Shown in pieces: positions 9,307 through 18,230 of a stretch of DNA of 64,000 nt (positions are counted from its first letter, which is position 1; each line of letters begins with the position of its first letter). The position numbers and the translations under genes were made by a program. Origin of the DNA: Falsihalocynthiibacter sp042445055 (GTDB taxonomy: Bacteria > Pseudomonadota > Alphaproteobacteria > Rhodobacterales > Rhodobacteraceae); contig NZ_CP170339.1 in NCBI RefSeq assembly GCF_042445055.1, forward strand, positions 310,001 through 374,000, read 5' to 3'. The notes below the pieces were generated by a model, which was not told the origin of the DNA, searched no databases, and was given only the letters and a program-made list of their open reading frames with translations.

Positions 9307-10587
9307 GTGTCTACGAGTGTGCAAAGAGTGTTGGAAGAACGACTGATAATGGAGCCGGAAATGGGCGCCATTAAACGCATACTCGTGGTCGATGATAGCC
9401 GCGCTCAGAGGCGTCTTTTGTCCAAGATGCTCGCGCGGTGGGGGTACGGTGTTCTAGAGGCTGAGTCTGGCGAGCAGGCAATTGAATCGGTCAAGAGTAA
9501 CAAGGTTGATCTGATCCTGAGCGACTGGATGATGCCAGGCATGAGCGGTGTGGAGTTTTGCCGTCATTTTCGTCAAATGGAACGGGACCAGTATGGCTAT
9601 TTTATCCTGCTGACATCCAAGAGCGCGAAGGAAGAAATTGCTCATGGGCTTGAGGTTGGCGCGGATGATTTCCTGACCAAACCTGTCGCGTCAAACGAGC
9701 TTAGGGCGCGAATCATGGCCGCCGACCGCATCCTGCGGATGGAGCGGGAGTTGATTGAAAAGAACGAACTTGTCTCGCGCACTCTCGAAGAAATCTCAGA
9801 ACTCTATAATAATCTGGACCGCGACCTTGTTGAGGCAAAGAAGCTTCAGCAATCTCTCGTGAAGGAGCGGTTTAGATCCTTTGACGGGGCGCAGGTTTCC
9901 CTCTTGCTGCGGCCATCGGGCCACGTTGGTGGCGATCTTGTGGGTATGTTTCCGATCAATGATACACAGGTCGGACTTTTTGCGATTGATGTCTCGGGGC
10001 ACGGCATTACGTCAGCGTTAATGACCGCCCGACTGGCGGGTTATCTATCGGGCGCATCTCCCAAGCAAAACGTTGCCCTGAAACAATCTGAACAGGGCGA
10101 ATACATTGCGCGTTCTCCCGCTGAGGCGGCGGAGCATTTAAATCGGCTTTGCCTTGAAGAGATGGATACAGAGAACTACTTCACTCTCATTCTGGCAAGC
10201 TGTGACCTACGAACTGGCGAGATCAGGCTGACCCAAGCTGGCCATCCGCACCCCGTCATTCAGCGCGCTAATGGGGCGATTGAGTATATCGGCAATGGTG
10301 GGCTTCCGGTGGGATTGTTTGAGGATGCAAAATACGAGGAATGTCAGTCGACGCTTGGCGCGGGCGATCGGTTGATTATCGTTTCCGACGGAATAACCGA
10401 GTGCCCCAACCTTAGAGACGAGCTTCTGGACGAGGAGGGGCTGGGAAAAATACTGAAGCGAAATAGGGGACTGAAAGGCTCTGCGATGATGGAGGCGCTG
10501 GTATGGGATCTGCAAGAGTACGCAGGCGAACAAGAGTTCCCTGACGATATTTCTGCGGCTATGGTCGAGTTTGTGGCCTCAAAATAA
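9307..10587 (+). CDS. response regulator with C-terminal PP2C-type phosphatase (RsbU/RbaY-like)
   Basis: A 426-residue fusion. The receiver domain (about 23-145) has the acidic pair VVDD, phosphoacceptor Asp73 in LSDWMMPGMSG and Lys125 in FLTKPVAS. A coiled linker (about 145-185) leads to a PP2C phosphatase of the SpoIIE/RsbU class (about 190-425) with GGDLVGMF, AIDVSGHGITSAL and IVSDGITE holding metal-binding Asp residues. Such proteins dephosphorylate an anti-sigma-factor antagonist; in Rhodobacter capsulatus RbaY has this design and affects gene transfer agent production. No antagonist or anti-sigma gene is adjacent here. Starts at GTG 9307 or ATG 9349 are both possible. Confidence 0.87.
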   Translation: MSTSVQRVLEERLIMEPEMGAIKRILVVDDSRAQRRLLSKMLARWGYGVLEAESGEQAIESVKSNKVDLILSDWMMPGMSGVEFCRHFRQMERDQYGYFILLTSKSAKEEIAHGLEVGADDFLTKPVASNELRARIMAADRILRMERELIEKNELVSRTLEEISELYNNLDRDLVEAKKLQQSLVKERFRSFDGAQVSLLLRPSGHVGGDLVGMFPINDTQVGLFAIDVSGHGITSALMTARLAGYLSGASPKQNVALKQSEQGEYIARSPAEAAEHLNRLCLEEMDTENYFTLILASCDLRTGEIRLTQAGHPHPVIQRANGAIEYIGNGGLPVGLFEDAKYEECQSTLGAGDRLIIVSDGITECPNLRDELLDEEGLGKILKRNRGLKGSAMMEALVWDLQEYAGEQEFPDDISAAMVEFVASK

Positions 10588-11025
10588 TCAGAAGCAGAAC
10601 TTGTCCACGAAGTATTGATCGCCCTCATTCCCCAAAAGCGCCAGCGCTTGCTCTGCATTCATCCAATGCGCGGTGTGGAAAGGCTCTGTTGGCTCGCTAA
10701 GCTTAACGACAGGGCGCGCCGTATAAATATGGCAAAGCTTTTCGGCCCAGATTTCATACTCTGGCATGAAAACAAACCGTCGACAGCTTCCTAAAAACCT
10801 TGGTGCGCCAATCTTCCAGCCGGTTTCCTCGCGGACTTCTCGGTGCAGCGCGGCGATGGCGTTCTCACCGGGATCAATTCCACCCCCGGGGAGCTGAAAC
10901 TCCACGTAGGGCTTGGACTGCATGGTCACAAGGAGCTTGTTATCCCTTGCTAAAATCCCGTACGAACCAGGCCGCAGAACATAGGATTTACCGCGAATTG
11001 GGGGTTCGCCAAACCTTCTTATCAT
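10588..11025 (-). CDS. Nudix hydrolase
   Basis: A 145-residue Nudix protein with the box GGGIDPGENAIAALHREV continuing into REETGWKIG, which fits G-x5-E-x7-R-E-U-x-E-E-x-G-U. Nudix enzymes hydrolyse nucleoside diphosphates linked to another moiety; the substrate here cannot be told. The C-terminal part (ending KFCF) is typical of small MutT-like proteins of this group. Stops of this gene and the phosphatase gene abut with no gap. It is divergent from hslO. Confidence 0.86.
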   Translation of the reverse strand: MIRRFGEPPIRGKSYVLRPGSYGILARDNKLLVTMQSKPYVEFQLPGGGIDPGENAIAALHREVREETGWKIGAPRFLGSCRRFVFMPEYEIWAEKLCHIYTARPVVKLSEPTEPFHTAHWMNAEQALALLGNEGDQYFVDKFCF

Positions 11026-11034
11026 TATTCACCC

Positions 11035-11062
11035 CTTGGACTGTTACTTGTACCCCTTATAT
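11035..11062 (+). promoter_or_regulatory. heat-shock (sigma-32 type) promoter of hslO
   Basis: CTTGGA (11035-11040), 14 bases, then CCTTATAT (11055-11062), about 40 bases before the hslO start. This matches the sigma-32 pattern of a CTTG-type -35 and a C-rich -10, and closely matches the element in front of dnaK. Heat-shock control fits Hsp33. No transcript data. Confidence 0.5.
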
Positions 11063-11101
11063 AGTCGCGGTAAGCCAACGCAATGTGCGTAAGGAAACCT
11101 C

Positions 11102-12106
11102 ATGACTCTTGGAAATAAAATCGCTTGGGACGACACGGTCCTCCCATTTCAATTAGACCGAGCCGACATTCGCGGTCGGATTGCCCGTTTGGACGGTGTT
11201 CTGAACTCGGTGTTGGAGCAGCATGACTACCCGCCAGCGATTGAAGCGCTTGTGGCGGAGATGACTTTGCTTACGGCTCTGATTGGTCAAACCATCAGCT
11301 TGAAGTGGAAACTTTCGCTACAAGTACGCGGGAGCGGCGCTGCGCGATTGATCGCAACGGATTACTATGGACCGTCCAAAGAGGGCGAGCCAGGGCGCGT
11401 TCGTGCCTATGCCAGCTATGACGAAGAGCGGATCGAGCCAAACGGCGCGGGATTTGATCAGATCGGCCAAGGATATTTTGCGATCCTGATCGATCAAGGT
11501 TCGGGAATGAAACCGTATCAGGGGATCACCCCAATCGCGGGCAATTCCCTTTCAGAATGTGCAGAGACCTATTTTGCTCAGTCCGAGCAGCTTCCGACGC
11601 GCTTCCAGCTCACCTTTGGTCGCTCGACCGAAAAAGGTGGGAAAGAAGGCTGGCGTGCCGGCGGGATGATGCTTCAACATATGCCCAAGGCCAGCCCCTT
11701 TGCGAAAAAGGATGAGGCAGAGAGCGATGACGGCTTGTTGGCGCCTTCTGATTTGTTGGAAGGTGACGATGAGGAAAACTGGAGCCGCGCGAACATCTTG
11801 CTTGATTCCGTGGAGCAGCTAGAACTGATCGGACCGACCGTTGCGCCAACCGAACTATTGGTGCGATTGTTCCACGAAGAACAGCCGCGTGTATATGATC
11901 CACAGCCCGTTGAATTTGGGTGTACCTGCTCTCCTGAGCGCGTCGCCAATAGCCTCTCGATCTATTCTCCAAAAGACTTGGAGCATATGACAACCGACGA
12001 GGGAACGATCACTGCGGATTGTCAGTTCTGCGGCGCGCATTATGTGCTCGATCCGTCAACGGTCGGGCGCGATGCCGTTAATAACTCAGGTGAGGATAGT
12101 GCCTAG
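11102..12106 (+). CDS. hslO: redox-regulated chaperone Hsp33
   Basis: Hsp33 is a cytoplasmic holdase that becomes active when oxidants strip zinc from its C-terminal cysteines. The C-terminus has the two motifs that define the switch: GCTCSPERV (C-x-C) and DCQFCGAHYVL (C-x-x-C). Length 334 residues; an internal acidic insert near 205-225 (KKDEAESDDG, EGDDEEN) is longer than in E. coli. AAGGAAACCTC precedes the ATG. The gene heads a run of five genes with tiny gaps or overlaps (hslO, nudix, cca, ABC, RNA methyltransferase). Confidence 0.95.
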   Translation: MTLGNKIAWDDTVLPFQLDRADIRGRIARLDGVLNSVLEQHDYPPAIEALVAEMTLLTALIGQTISLKWKLSLQVRGSGAARLIATDYYGPSKEGEPGRVRAYASYDEERIEPNGAGFDQIGQGYFAILIDQGSGMKPYQGITPIAGNSLSECAETYFAQSEQLPTRFQLTFGRSTEKGGKEGWRAGGMMLQHMPKASPFAKKDEAESDDGLLAPSDLLEGDDEENWSRANILLDSVEQLELIGPTVAPTELLVRLFHEEQPRVYDPQPVEFGCTCSPERVANSLSIYSPKDLEHMTTDEGTITADCQFCGAHYVLDPSTVGRDAVNNSGEDSA

Positions 12107-12698
12107 AGAGTCGCTAAATCGAATATTGGAAGCCGCCTCTCGGGGCGGCTCCTCTGACTTTGATTTAAACGAAAATGTGGTACTTCCCGAGGATCGCCCG
12201 CTGCGAGAGGCGGCTGTCCTTGTTCCGGTTGTAGACTTGCCCACGGGTCCGCAGCTTATTCTGACAAAGCGGGCGTCTCATCTAAAACATCACCCCGGCC
12301 AGATATCATTTCCAGGTGGAAAACGTGACCAAGGGGATGCGTCACTGGAACACACAGCCCTTCGCGAAGCTAACGAAGAGATCGGCCTTATGGCGGGTGA
12401 TGTAGAGGTTCTAGGCAGAATTCCCGCGCATGAAACTGTAACGGGTTTCATGGTTTCTCCGGTCCTCGCTTTGGTAAGTGATAGCTTTGAACCCGTGCCA
12501 GAGGAAGGTGAGGTCGCAGAGGTATTCCGCGTGCCCTTTGCGCATGTGATGGATATTTCACAGTATCAGGTGCAATCGCGTTTCTGGCGCGGCGTTGAGC
12601 GGCACTATTATGTCGTTCCGTTCGGCCCGTATTATATTTGGGGTGCGACTGCCCGAATTCTGCGCCGAATGGCAGAAGGGCTCAAGAATGCGGGCTGA
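12099..12698 (+). CDS. CoA pyrophosphatase-type Nudix hydrolase (NudL-like)
   Basis: About 199 residues with QISFPGGKRDQGDASLEHT followed by ALREANEEIGL, the combined UPF0035/Nudix signature of enzymes that cleave coenzyme A to phosphopantetheine and ADP. The GTG at 12099 is chosen because GGTGAGG lies just upstream, inside the end of hslO; GTG 12090 and ATG 12072 are alternatives. It overlaps hslO by 8 bp and cca by 11 bp, so translation is coupled. The substrate is inferred from the family only. Confidence 0.85.
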   Translation: MPRESLNRILEAASRGGSSDFDLNENVVLPEDRPLREAAVLVPVVDLPTGPQLILTKRASHLKHHPGQISFPGGKRDQGDASLEHTALREANEEIGLMAGDVEVLGRIPAHETVTGFMVSPVLALVSDSFEPVPEEGEVAEVFRVPFAHVMDISQYQVQSRFWRGVERHYYVVPFGPYYIWGATARILRRMAEGLKNAG

Positions 12699-13854
12699 CG
12701 GAGATTGGGTAACAGAAGCCGGTGCACAGGCGGTGTTTTCGATGCTAAAGGGCGCTGGGCATAAGGCGCTCTTTGTGGGTGGCTGTGTGCGCAATGCGCT
12801 CTTGGGGGCGCCGATCAATGATATTGATATCGCTACGGATGCCACGCCGACAAAGGTTCTTGAGCTTGCGAAAACCGCGAGTATTCGCGCCGTGGCGACT
12901 GGGCTTGCACACGGCACAATTACCTTGGTTGTTGATGGAAAACCGTTTGAAGTAACGACCTTTCGCAAAGATGTAGAGACGGATGGTCGCCGTGCGGTCG
13001 TGTCGTTCTCAAAGGAAATATCCGAGGACGCGCGGCGTCGGGACTTCACAATCAACGCACTTTACGCCGAGGCGGACGGAACGGTTGTGGACCCATTAGG
13101 CGGGCTTCAGGACATAACAGCGCGTCGTGTTCGGTTCATTGAAGATGCCGATCGCCGTATCAAAGAAGACTACCTTCGCATCCTGCGCTTTTTTCGCTTT
13201 TATGCGTGGTATGGCGACCCTAACGGCGGGATTGACGCAGAGGGGCTCACGGCTTGTGCGGCAAATCTCGATGGGATAGAAACGCTCGCCAAAGAGCGCA
13301 TCGGCGCTGAGATGTTGAAGCTCTTGGCGGCTTATGATCCTGCGCCGGCCGTTTCTGCGATGGCTCAATCTGGCGTTCTAGGCGCGTTGATTGCGGGTTC
13401 GGACGCAAAATACCTTCCGGTTCTTGTGCATCTGGAGCAGGAAATCGGTGTCGCGAGCAGCGCACTTCGGCGGCTTGCAGTTTTGGGTGGTGAGGACGTT
13501 GAGCAAGCTCTGCGTCTAAGCAAAGCTGATACCAAGGCGCTTACGATCCTTCGGGACGAAATCGGTTCTGCGCGTGGTGCGGCGGAGCTTGGCTATCGAT
13601 ATGGAGCCGAGCTAGCAGTGGATATATTGCTATTGCGTGGCGCTCTATTTGAAACCAATGTGCAACAAGAAGCTCTTGTGCGTGCTCGGCACGCCGCGGA
13701 TCAGGTTTTCCCCGTTAAGGCAGCGGATTTGATGCCGAATATTACCGGCCCCGCGCTTGGGAAAACTCTGGCGAAATTGGAAGCGGACTGGGTTTCGTCA
13801 GATTTTATTTTAGACAAGCAGGCGCTCTTGCGACGGGTGCTTGGGAATAGTTAA
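12688..13854 (+). CDS. cca: CCA tRNA nucleotidyltransferase / poly(A) polymerase family
   Basis: A 388-residue class II nucleotidyltransferase. FVGGCVRNALLG and DIDIATDATP hold the catalytic carboxylates, and RRDFTINALYAE and EDYLRILRFFRFYAWYG are the tRNA-binding and nucleotide-selection motifs. It most likely adds or repairs the tRNA 3' CCA end. Both tRNAs in this window encode CCA, so repair may be the main role. The ATG at 12688 lies inside the end of the Nudix gene. Poly(A) polymerase PcnB is related, but the length and motifs fit CCA enzymes of alphaproteobacteria. Confidence 0.9.
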   Translation: MRADGDWVTEAGAQAVFSMLKGAGHKALFVGGCVRNALLGAPINDIDIATDATPTKVLELAKTASIRAVATGLAHGTITLVVDGKPFEVTTFRKDVETDGRRAVVSFSKEISEDARRRDFTINALYAEADGTVVDPLGGLQDITARRVRFIEDADRRIKEDYLRILRFFRFYAWYGDPNGGIDAEGLTACAANLDGIETLAKERIGAEMLKLLAAYDPAPAVSAMAQSGVLGALIAGSDAKYLPVLVHLEQEIGVASSALRRLAVLGGEDVEQALRLSKADTKALTILRDEIGSARGAAELGYRYGAELAVDILLLRGALFETNVQQEALVRARHAADQVFPVKAADLMPNITGPALGKTLAKLEADWVSSDFILDKQALLRRVLGNS

Positions 13855-13870
13855 GGCCATAGGTGATGGG

Positions 13871-15709
13871 ATGAAGCAGAAACTCGAACAATTGATTGAC
13901 CCCTTCGCCCATGTATCCCAAGCGCCACCCACGACGCTCTGGAAGTTCATGCAGTGGTGCCTGAAGGGAAGCTACAAGGCGCTGGGCATCGGAACAGGCC
14001 TGTCCTCGCTTGCAGGAATTACCGAAGTTTCGACCGCGCTTTTCCTTGGGATGGTTATTGATGCCGCCGTTGCAGGTGACCCCGCGCAATTCTTTTCGGG
14101 GAACTCAGGGCTGTTGCTGCTGGCGTTTGGTTTCCTGATCATTCTGCGCCCTATTTTGCTTGGGCTTTCAGCGCTTATGCAGTCCGTGGTTATCGCGCCT
14201 GGCGTGTTTACACAGGTTCTAACGCGACTAAACAGGTGGACGCTCGGCCAAACGGTGACGTTCTTTGACAATGATTTCGCGGGCCGAATTTCGCAAAAAC
14301 AGATGCAGACATCCGGTTCCATCACCGAGATCGTTGTCGAGACACTGAATACCTTGGTATTTGCGGCAACGTCGATCATCGGCGCCGCCGTGATCATCAC
14401 AAATGTGGATTACCGCATCACACTGATTTTTGCTGCTTGGCTTGTGATGTACGGGTTCTTCCTGCGCTATTTCCTTCCGCGCGTGCGTGTGCGTGCCAAG
14501 GCGCGCGCGGGTGCTCGGACGGGGGTGACGGGGCAGCTTGTTGATACGATTACGAACATCAAGACCGTCAAACTGTTCGCGCATACGGATCATGAAGACC
14601 GTGCCGCGATTGGTGCGATGGAGACATTCCGTGATCGCGCATCAGAGTTCGGGTATCTGTCTGCGCAGTTCCGTTATGGCCTGATGATCATCGCTGGGAT
14701 TTTGCCCGTGCTCTTGGTTGGGGCAACGCTCTGGTTCTGGTCGCAAGGCAGCGCGACAGCTGGCGATATCGCGACGACGGGATCGCTCGCTATTCGGTTT
14801 TCACAGATGACGGGCTGGGTTTCATTCACGCTGATGGGTGTTTTCTCGCATGTGGGTGAGATTGAGGACGGAATGCATACGCTGACGGTTCGCCCAGCGT
14901 TGGTGGATGCGCCGGATGCGTCGGTGCTTGCAGTGCCGAATGGTGAGATCACCTTTGAGAATGTGACCTTTGCCTATGGTGGCGGATCGGGTGGGCTTAT
15001 TGATACCGATCTAAAAATCCGAGCGGGCGAGAAGCTCGGGATTGTCGGGGCCTCTGGCGCGGGGAAATCGACACTCGTGTCACTTCTCTTGCGGCTTTAT
15101 GATCCCGAAAAAGGGCGTGTGATGATTGATGGTCAGGATATTTCCAAGGTGACCCAAGAAAGCCTGCGCCGACAAATCGGGATGGTTACACAGGAAACCG
15201 CGATGTTTAATCGTTCGGCCTTGGATAACATCCAGTACGGGCAACCGAACGCAGGTGTCGAGGATGTCGAGAACGCAGCGCAACGAGCCGAAGCGCATGA
15301 CTTCATCCTTGATCTTGAGGATTACATGGGGCGCGCAGGGTATCAGGCATTCTTGGGCGAGCGCGGCGTGAAGCTCTCTGGCGGGCAACGTCAGCGGATC
15401 GCCCTCGCGCGGGCCATCCTGAAAGACGCGCCGATTTTGGTGCTGGACGAGGCCACAAGTGCGCTCGATTCCGAGGTAGAAGCCGCAATCCAAACCGCGC
15501 TTGAAAACGTCATGGAAGGCAAGACCGTCCTTGCGATTGCGCACAGGCTTTCGACAATTGCCCAGATGGATCGCATAATTGTGCTTGAACATGGCCGCAT
15601 AGTCGAGCAAGGAACGCATTCGGATTTGCTCGACCAAAAAGGGTTGTACGCGCAATTCTGGGATCGGCAATCCGGCGGGTTCATTGGTATTGAGGAGGCC
15701 GTAGAGTGA
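13871..15709 (+). CDS. ABC exporter half-transporter (membrane domain fused to ATPase)
   Basis: A 612-residue type I ABC exporter, MsbA/HlyB fold. The membrane domain covers about 35-340 with five or six hydrophobic segments. The ATPase covers about 360-600 with Walker A GASGAGKST, signature LSGGQRQRIAL, Walker B ILVLDEATSALD and the switch His in AIAHRLST. It should work as a homodimer or with another half-transporter. The start at 13871 gives MKQKLEQLIDPF. The downstream RNA methyltransferase start overlaps its stop by 4 bp. The substrate cannot be predicted. Confidence 0.9.
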   Translation: MKQKLEQLIDPFAHVSQAPPTTLWKFMQWCLKGSYKALGIGTGLSSLAGITEVSTALFLGMVIDAAVAGDPAQFFSGNSGLLLLAFGFLIILRPILLGLSALMQSVVIAPGVFTQVLTRLNRWTLGQTVTFFDNDFAGRISQKQMQTSGSITEIVVETLNTLVFAATSIIGAAVIITNVDYRITLIFAAWLVMYGFFLRYFLPRVRVRAKARAGARTGVTGQLVDTITNIKTVKLFAHTDHEDRAAIGAMETFRDRASEFGYLSAQFRYGLMIIAGILPVLLVGATLWFWSQGSATAGDIATTGSLAIRFSQMTGWVSFTLMGVFSHVGEIEDGMHTLTVRPALVDAPDASVLAVPNGEITFENVTFAYGGGSGGLIDTDLKIRAGEKLGIVGASGAGKSTLVSLLLRLYDPEKGRVMIDGQDISKVTQESLRRQIGMVTQETAMFNRSALDNIQYGQPNAGVEDVENAAQRAEAHDFILDLEDYMGRAGYQAFLGERGVKLSGGQRQRIALARAILKDAPILVLDEATSALDSEVEAAIQTALENVMEGKTVLAIAHRLSTIAQMDRIIVLEHGRIVEQGTHSDLLDQKGLYAQFWDRQSGGFIGIEEAVE

Positions 15710-16920
15710 AGGTCACGATTGAGCGCCTTGGGCATTTGGGCGATGGAATAGCAGAAGGTCCGATATTCGTTCCCCTTACCCTTCCCGGTGAAGAGGTCGA
15801 AGGCGAGGTCGTGGACGGCAAGATGTCCGCTCCAAGAATCCTGATTCCGTCGGTTGAGCGGGTGAAGCCGATTTGCAGCCACTACAAGGCCTGCGGTGGC
15901 TGTAGCTTGATGCACGCATCGGATGAATTTGTTGCAGAATGGAAACAGGGTGTCGTGAAAACGGCATTGGACGGACAGGGGCTGAACGCGGAATTTCGGC
16001 CTATTCACACATCTCCGGCGGGGTCACGACGGCGCGCTGGTCTGGCGGGAAAGCGTACCAAAAATGGCGCGATGATCGGCTTTCACACACGCGGAACGGG
16101 TACGCTGATTGAGGTTCCGAACTGTCAGCTTCTTGATCCGGCGCTCAAAGAGATCGTGCCGGCGTTGATTGAACTGACGATTGCGGGTGCCTCTCGGAAG
16201 GCAGAGTTGAGCTTTCTTGTGACCCAGTCCTTGGGCGGCGTTGACGTGTTGGTGAAGGGTGGAAAGCCCCTTGATGAGCCAGCCCGCGTGGAGCTTGCGC
16301 AGATCGCCAACAAGCATGAGTTGGCACGTCTGACGTGGGAAGACAGCGTCGTTTGCGAGATAAGCGCACCGGTTCAGGTGTTCGGAAGTGCGCGCGTGAA
16401 CCCTCCGGGTGGAACATTCCTTCAGGCAACACCTCAGGGCGAAAAAGCATTAGTTTCGGCAGTTTTAGATGCGGTGAGCGGCGCCAAAAAGGTCGTCGAC
16501 CTGTTCGCGGGATGCGGAACATTTTCGCTTCCGGTTGCCGAGCACGCAGAGGTTCATGCGGTTGAGGGCGAGAAAGAAATGCTCAAAGCGCTCGATCACG
16601 GCTGGCGATTTAGTACCGGCCTCAAGCATGTTTCGACCGAAGCAAGAGACCTCTTTCGCCGTCCTCTCTTGCCGGATGAGTTCAAAGGATTCGACGCGAT
16701 TGTCATCGACCCGCCGCGCGCAGGTGCCGAAGCACAGATCGCCGAAATCGCGAAATGCGGCGTTAAACGGATCGCGATGGTTTCATGTAATCCAGTGACT
16801 TTTGCACGGGACGCACGCGTATTGGTTGATGCCGGTTACGTCATAGATTGGGTGCAAGTTGTGGACCAATTCCGCTGGTCACCGCATGTCGAAGTGGCCG
16901 CGAAATTCACAATGCCGTGA
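15706..16920 (+). CDS. class I SAM-dependent RNA methyltransferase (RumA/TrmA family)
   Basis: A 404-residue uracil-C5-methyltransferase family member. CSHYKACGGC supplies three iron-sulfur ligands and the Cys of NCQLLDP is the likely fourth, as in RlmD. SAM motif I is VDLFAGCGTFSLPV, then VIDPPRAGAE, and the catalytic nucleophile is the Cys of MVSCNPVTFARD. It is a 23S rRNA or tRNA methyltransferase. The TRAM domain is short compared with E. coli RlmD, so the exact target base is uncertain. Last gene of the hslO run. Confidence 0.88.
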   Translation: MKVTIERLGHLGDGIAEGPIFVPLTLPGEEVEGEVVDGKMSAPRILIPSVERVKPICSHYKACGGCSLMHASDEFVAEWKQGVVKTALDGQGLNAEFRPIHTSPAGSRRRAGLAGKRTKNGAMIGFHTRGTGTLIEVPNCQLLDPALKEIVPALIELTIAGASRKAELSFLVTQSLGGVDVLVKGGKPLDEPARVELAQIANKHELARLTWEDSVVCEISAPVQVFGSARVNPPGGTFLQATPQGEKALVSAVLDAVSGAKKVVDLFAGCGTFSLPVAEHAEVHAVEGEKEMLKALDHGWRFSTGLKHVSTEARDLFRRPLLPDEFKGFDAIVIDPPRAGAEAQIAEIAKCGVKRIAMVSCNPVTFARDARVLVDAGYVIDWVQVVDQFRWSPHVEVAAKFTMP

Positions 16921-17005
16921 TGAATTCGATGGATTGCTTTTTTCTGGATTTCCTGTATCTGCCAATAAAAGGCTAAAAAAAACAGCTAATAAATAGGCAG
17001 TAAAA

Positions 17006-17500
17006 ATGCGGGCATTAATCTTTGCACTCTTGGGTGCGATAACCCTGATAGTGGCAGGCTGTTCGAGCGGCATGAAGCCATACACAGGTCCAGAAGTAAC
17101 GCGGATCGCGGTCTACAAAGACGCGCGCAAAATGTTCCTTCTGCATAACGGAAAAATCCTCAAAAGCTATAATATTGATCTCGGGTTTGCGCCTGAGGGA
17201 GATAAGAAAGTTAAGGGCGATGGCAAAACGCCTGAGGGGCATTATCGAATCGATCGTCGTAATCCAAACAGCGACTATTATCTATCAATCGGGATGAGCT
17301 ATCCGAATGCGTCGGATGTCGCCGAGGCAAAAGCCTTGGGTCAGGAACCTGGTGGAGATATTTTCATCCACGGCGAAAGCAAGAACAAGAGCTTCCGCGG
17401 AACGGATTGGACATGGGGCTGTATTGCGGTTTCGAACAAGGAAATGATCGATATCTACCGTATGGTAAAACTCAACACGATCATCTCGGTTTATCCGTAA
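17006..17500 (+). CDS. L,D-transpeptidase lipoprotein (YkuD family)
   Basis: A 164-residue YkuD-fold enzyme. The N-terminus is a lipoprotein signal with lipobox IVAGC (Cys19). The catalytic motif is FIHGESKNKSFRG then TWGCIAVSN, with Cys as nucleophile. These enzymes form 3-3 crosslinks in peptidoglycan or attach proteins to it. The context supports a wall role: a CAP-domain lipoprotein and a second L,D-transpeptidase follow. An 85-bp A/T-rich gap precedes the start. Confidence 0.87.
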   Translation: MRALIFALLGAITLIVAGCSSGMKPYTGPEVTRIAVYKDARKMFLLHNGKILKSYNIDLGFAPEGDKKVKGDGKTPEGHYRIDRRNPNSDYYLSIGMSYPNASDVAEAKALGQEPGGDIFIHGESKNKSFRGTDWTWGCIAVSNKEMIDIYRMVKLNTIISVYP

Positions 17501-17510
17501 ATCAAACGGG

Positions 17511-17532
17511 GGCGCATCCTTGGCGATGCGCC
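17511..17532. terminator. hairpin between convergent genes
   Basis: GGCGCATC and GATGCGCC form a perfect 8-bp stem around a 6-base loop between the stop of the L,D-transpeptidase and the stop of the CAP gene. There is no clear T-run on either side, so it may stabilise 3' ends more than terminate. Confidence 0.35.
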
Positions 17533-17533
17533 A

Positions 17534-18073
17534 CTAGTTTGAGGCAACGTTAAGCGTTGAATAGTCATAACGTGGACGGCCAGTAACCATCGTCCACCAG
17601 ATCTTGCCGCTCTTTTCCTGAAACCAAGCAAAGCCCATATCGCGCGCCGCTGGGTCCAGAATAACGCGGCGTGTATCCGGCTCACTCATCCATGCGGATA
17701 GGGTTTGTAGCTCGGTTTCGTAGGTTTCCGAGATGTTTTCACCAGCAAGGACGCCGTTATATCCCGTGCGGGCAACGCGATCCAATGGAGAGGAGCCATC
17801 TGATCCAAAGTGCCACGGGCGGTTCTGAACAGCCATATCGCGCGAATGGGTTGCGGCGGCAGCATTCAGGTCAGCGTCCAGCTGTAGGGGGCCAACCCCT
17901 GCGGATGCGCGCAGCACGTTGGTAGAATCCAGCATGCGGAATTGGACTTTGCCCTCGTTCGGGATTTTATACGCAACAGGAAGCGGTTTTCCGTCTGGAC
18001 CGATACGAGGTGCAGGTGGCTCACATGCCGCAAGAGATAGGGATACAGCCGCGAGAAGTAATAACTTTTTCAT
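17534..18073 (-). CDS. CAP/SCP-domain lipoprotein
   Basis: 179 residues. The start at 18073 gives MKKLLLLAAVSLSLAACEPP, a lipoprotein signal with the lipobox LAAC. The remainder is a CAP (cysteine-rich secretory, PR-1) domain: LNAAAATHSRDMA and WHFGSDGSSPLDR carry the usual His positions, then GVLAGENISE and WMSEPDTRRVIL. Bacterial CAP proteins sit in the envelope; their activity is mostly unknown. It lies between two L,D-transpeptidase genes. Confidence 0.85.
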   Translation of the reverse strand: MKKLLLLAAVSLSLAACEPPAPRIGPDGKPLPVAYKIPNEGKVQFRMLDSTNVLRASAGVGPLQLDADLNAAAATHSRDMAVQNRPWHFGSDGSSPLDRVARTGYNGVLAGENISETYETELQTLSAWMSEPDTRRVILDPAARDMGFAWFQEKSGKIWWTMVTGRPRYDYSTLNVASN

Positions 18074-18230
18074 AACGCTCTTCCTAAATACGTATCTAAT
18101 TTCTTTAGCAACAAGGTGTCTTGGTTTCAAATAGTGTTCAGAAGAATCCGCGTTTTGACGATTGTTTGAATTGCGACTGCGACCTTAGAGCCATATTATA
18201 GGTCCTGTTGCAAAAAAAGTGAGTCGATTT

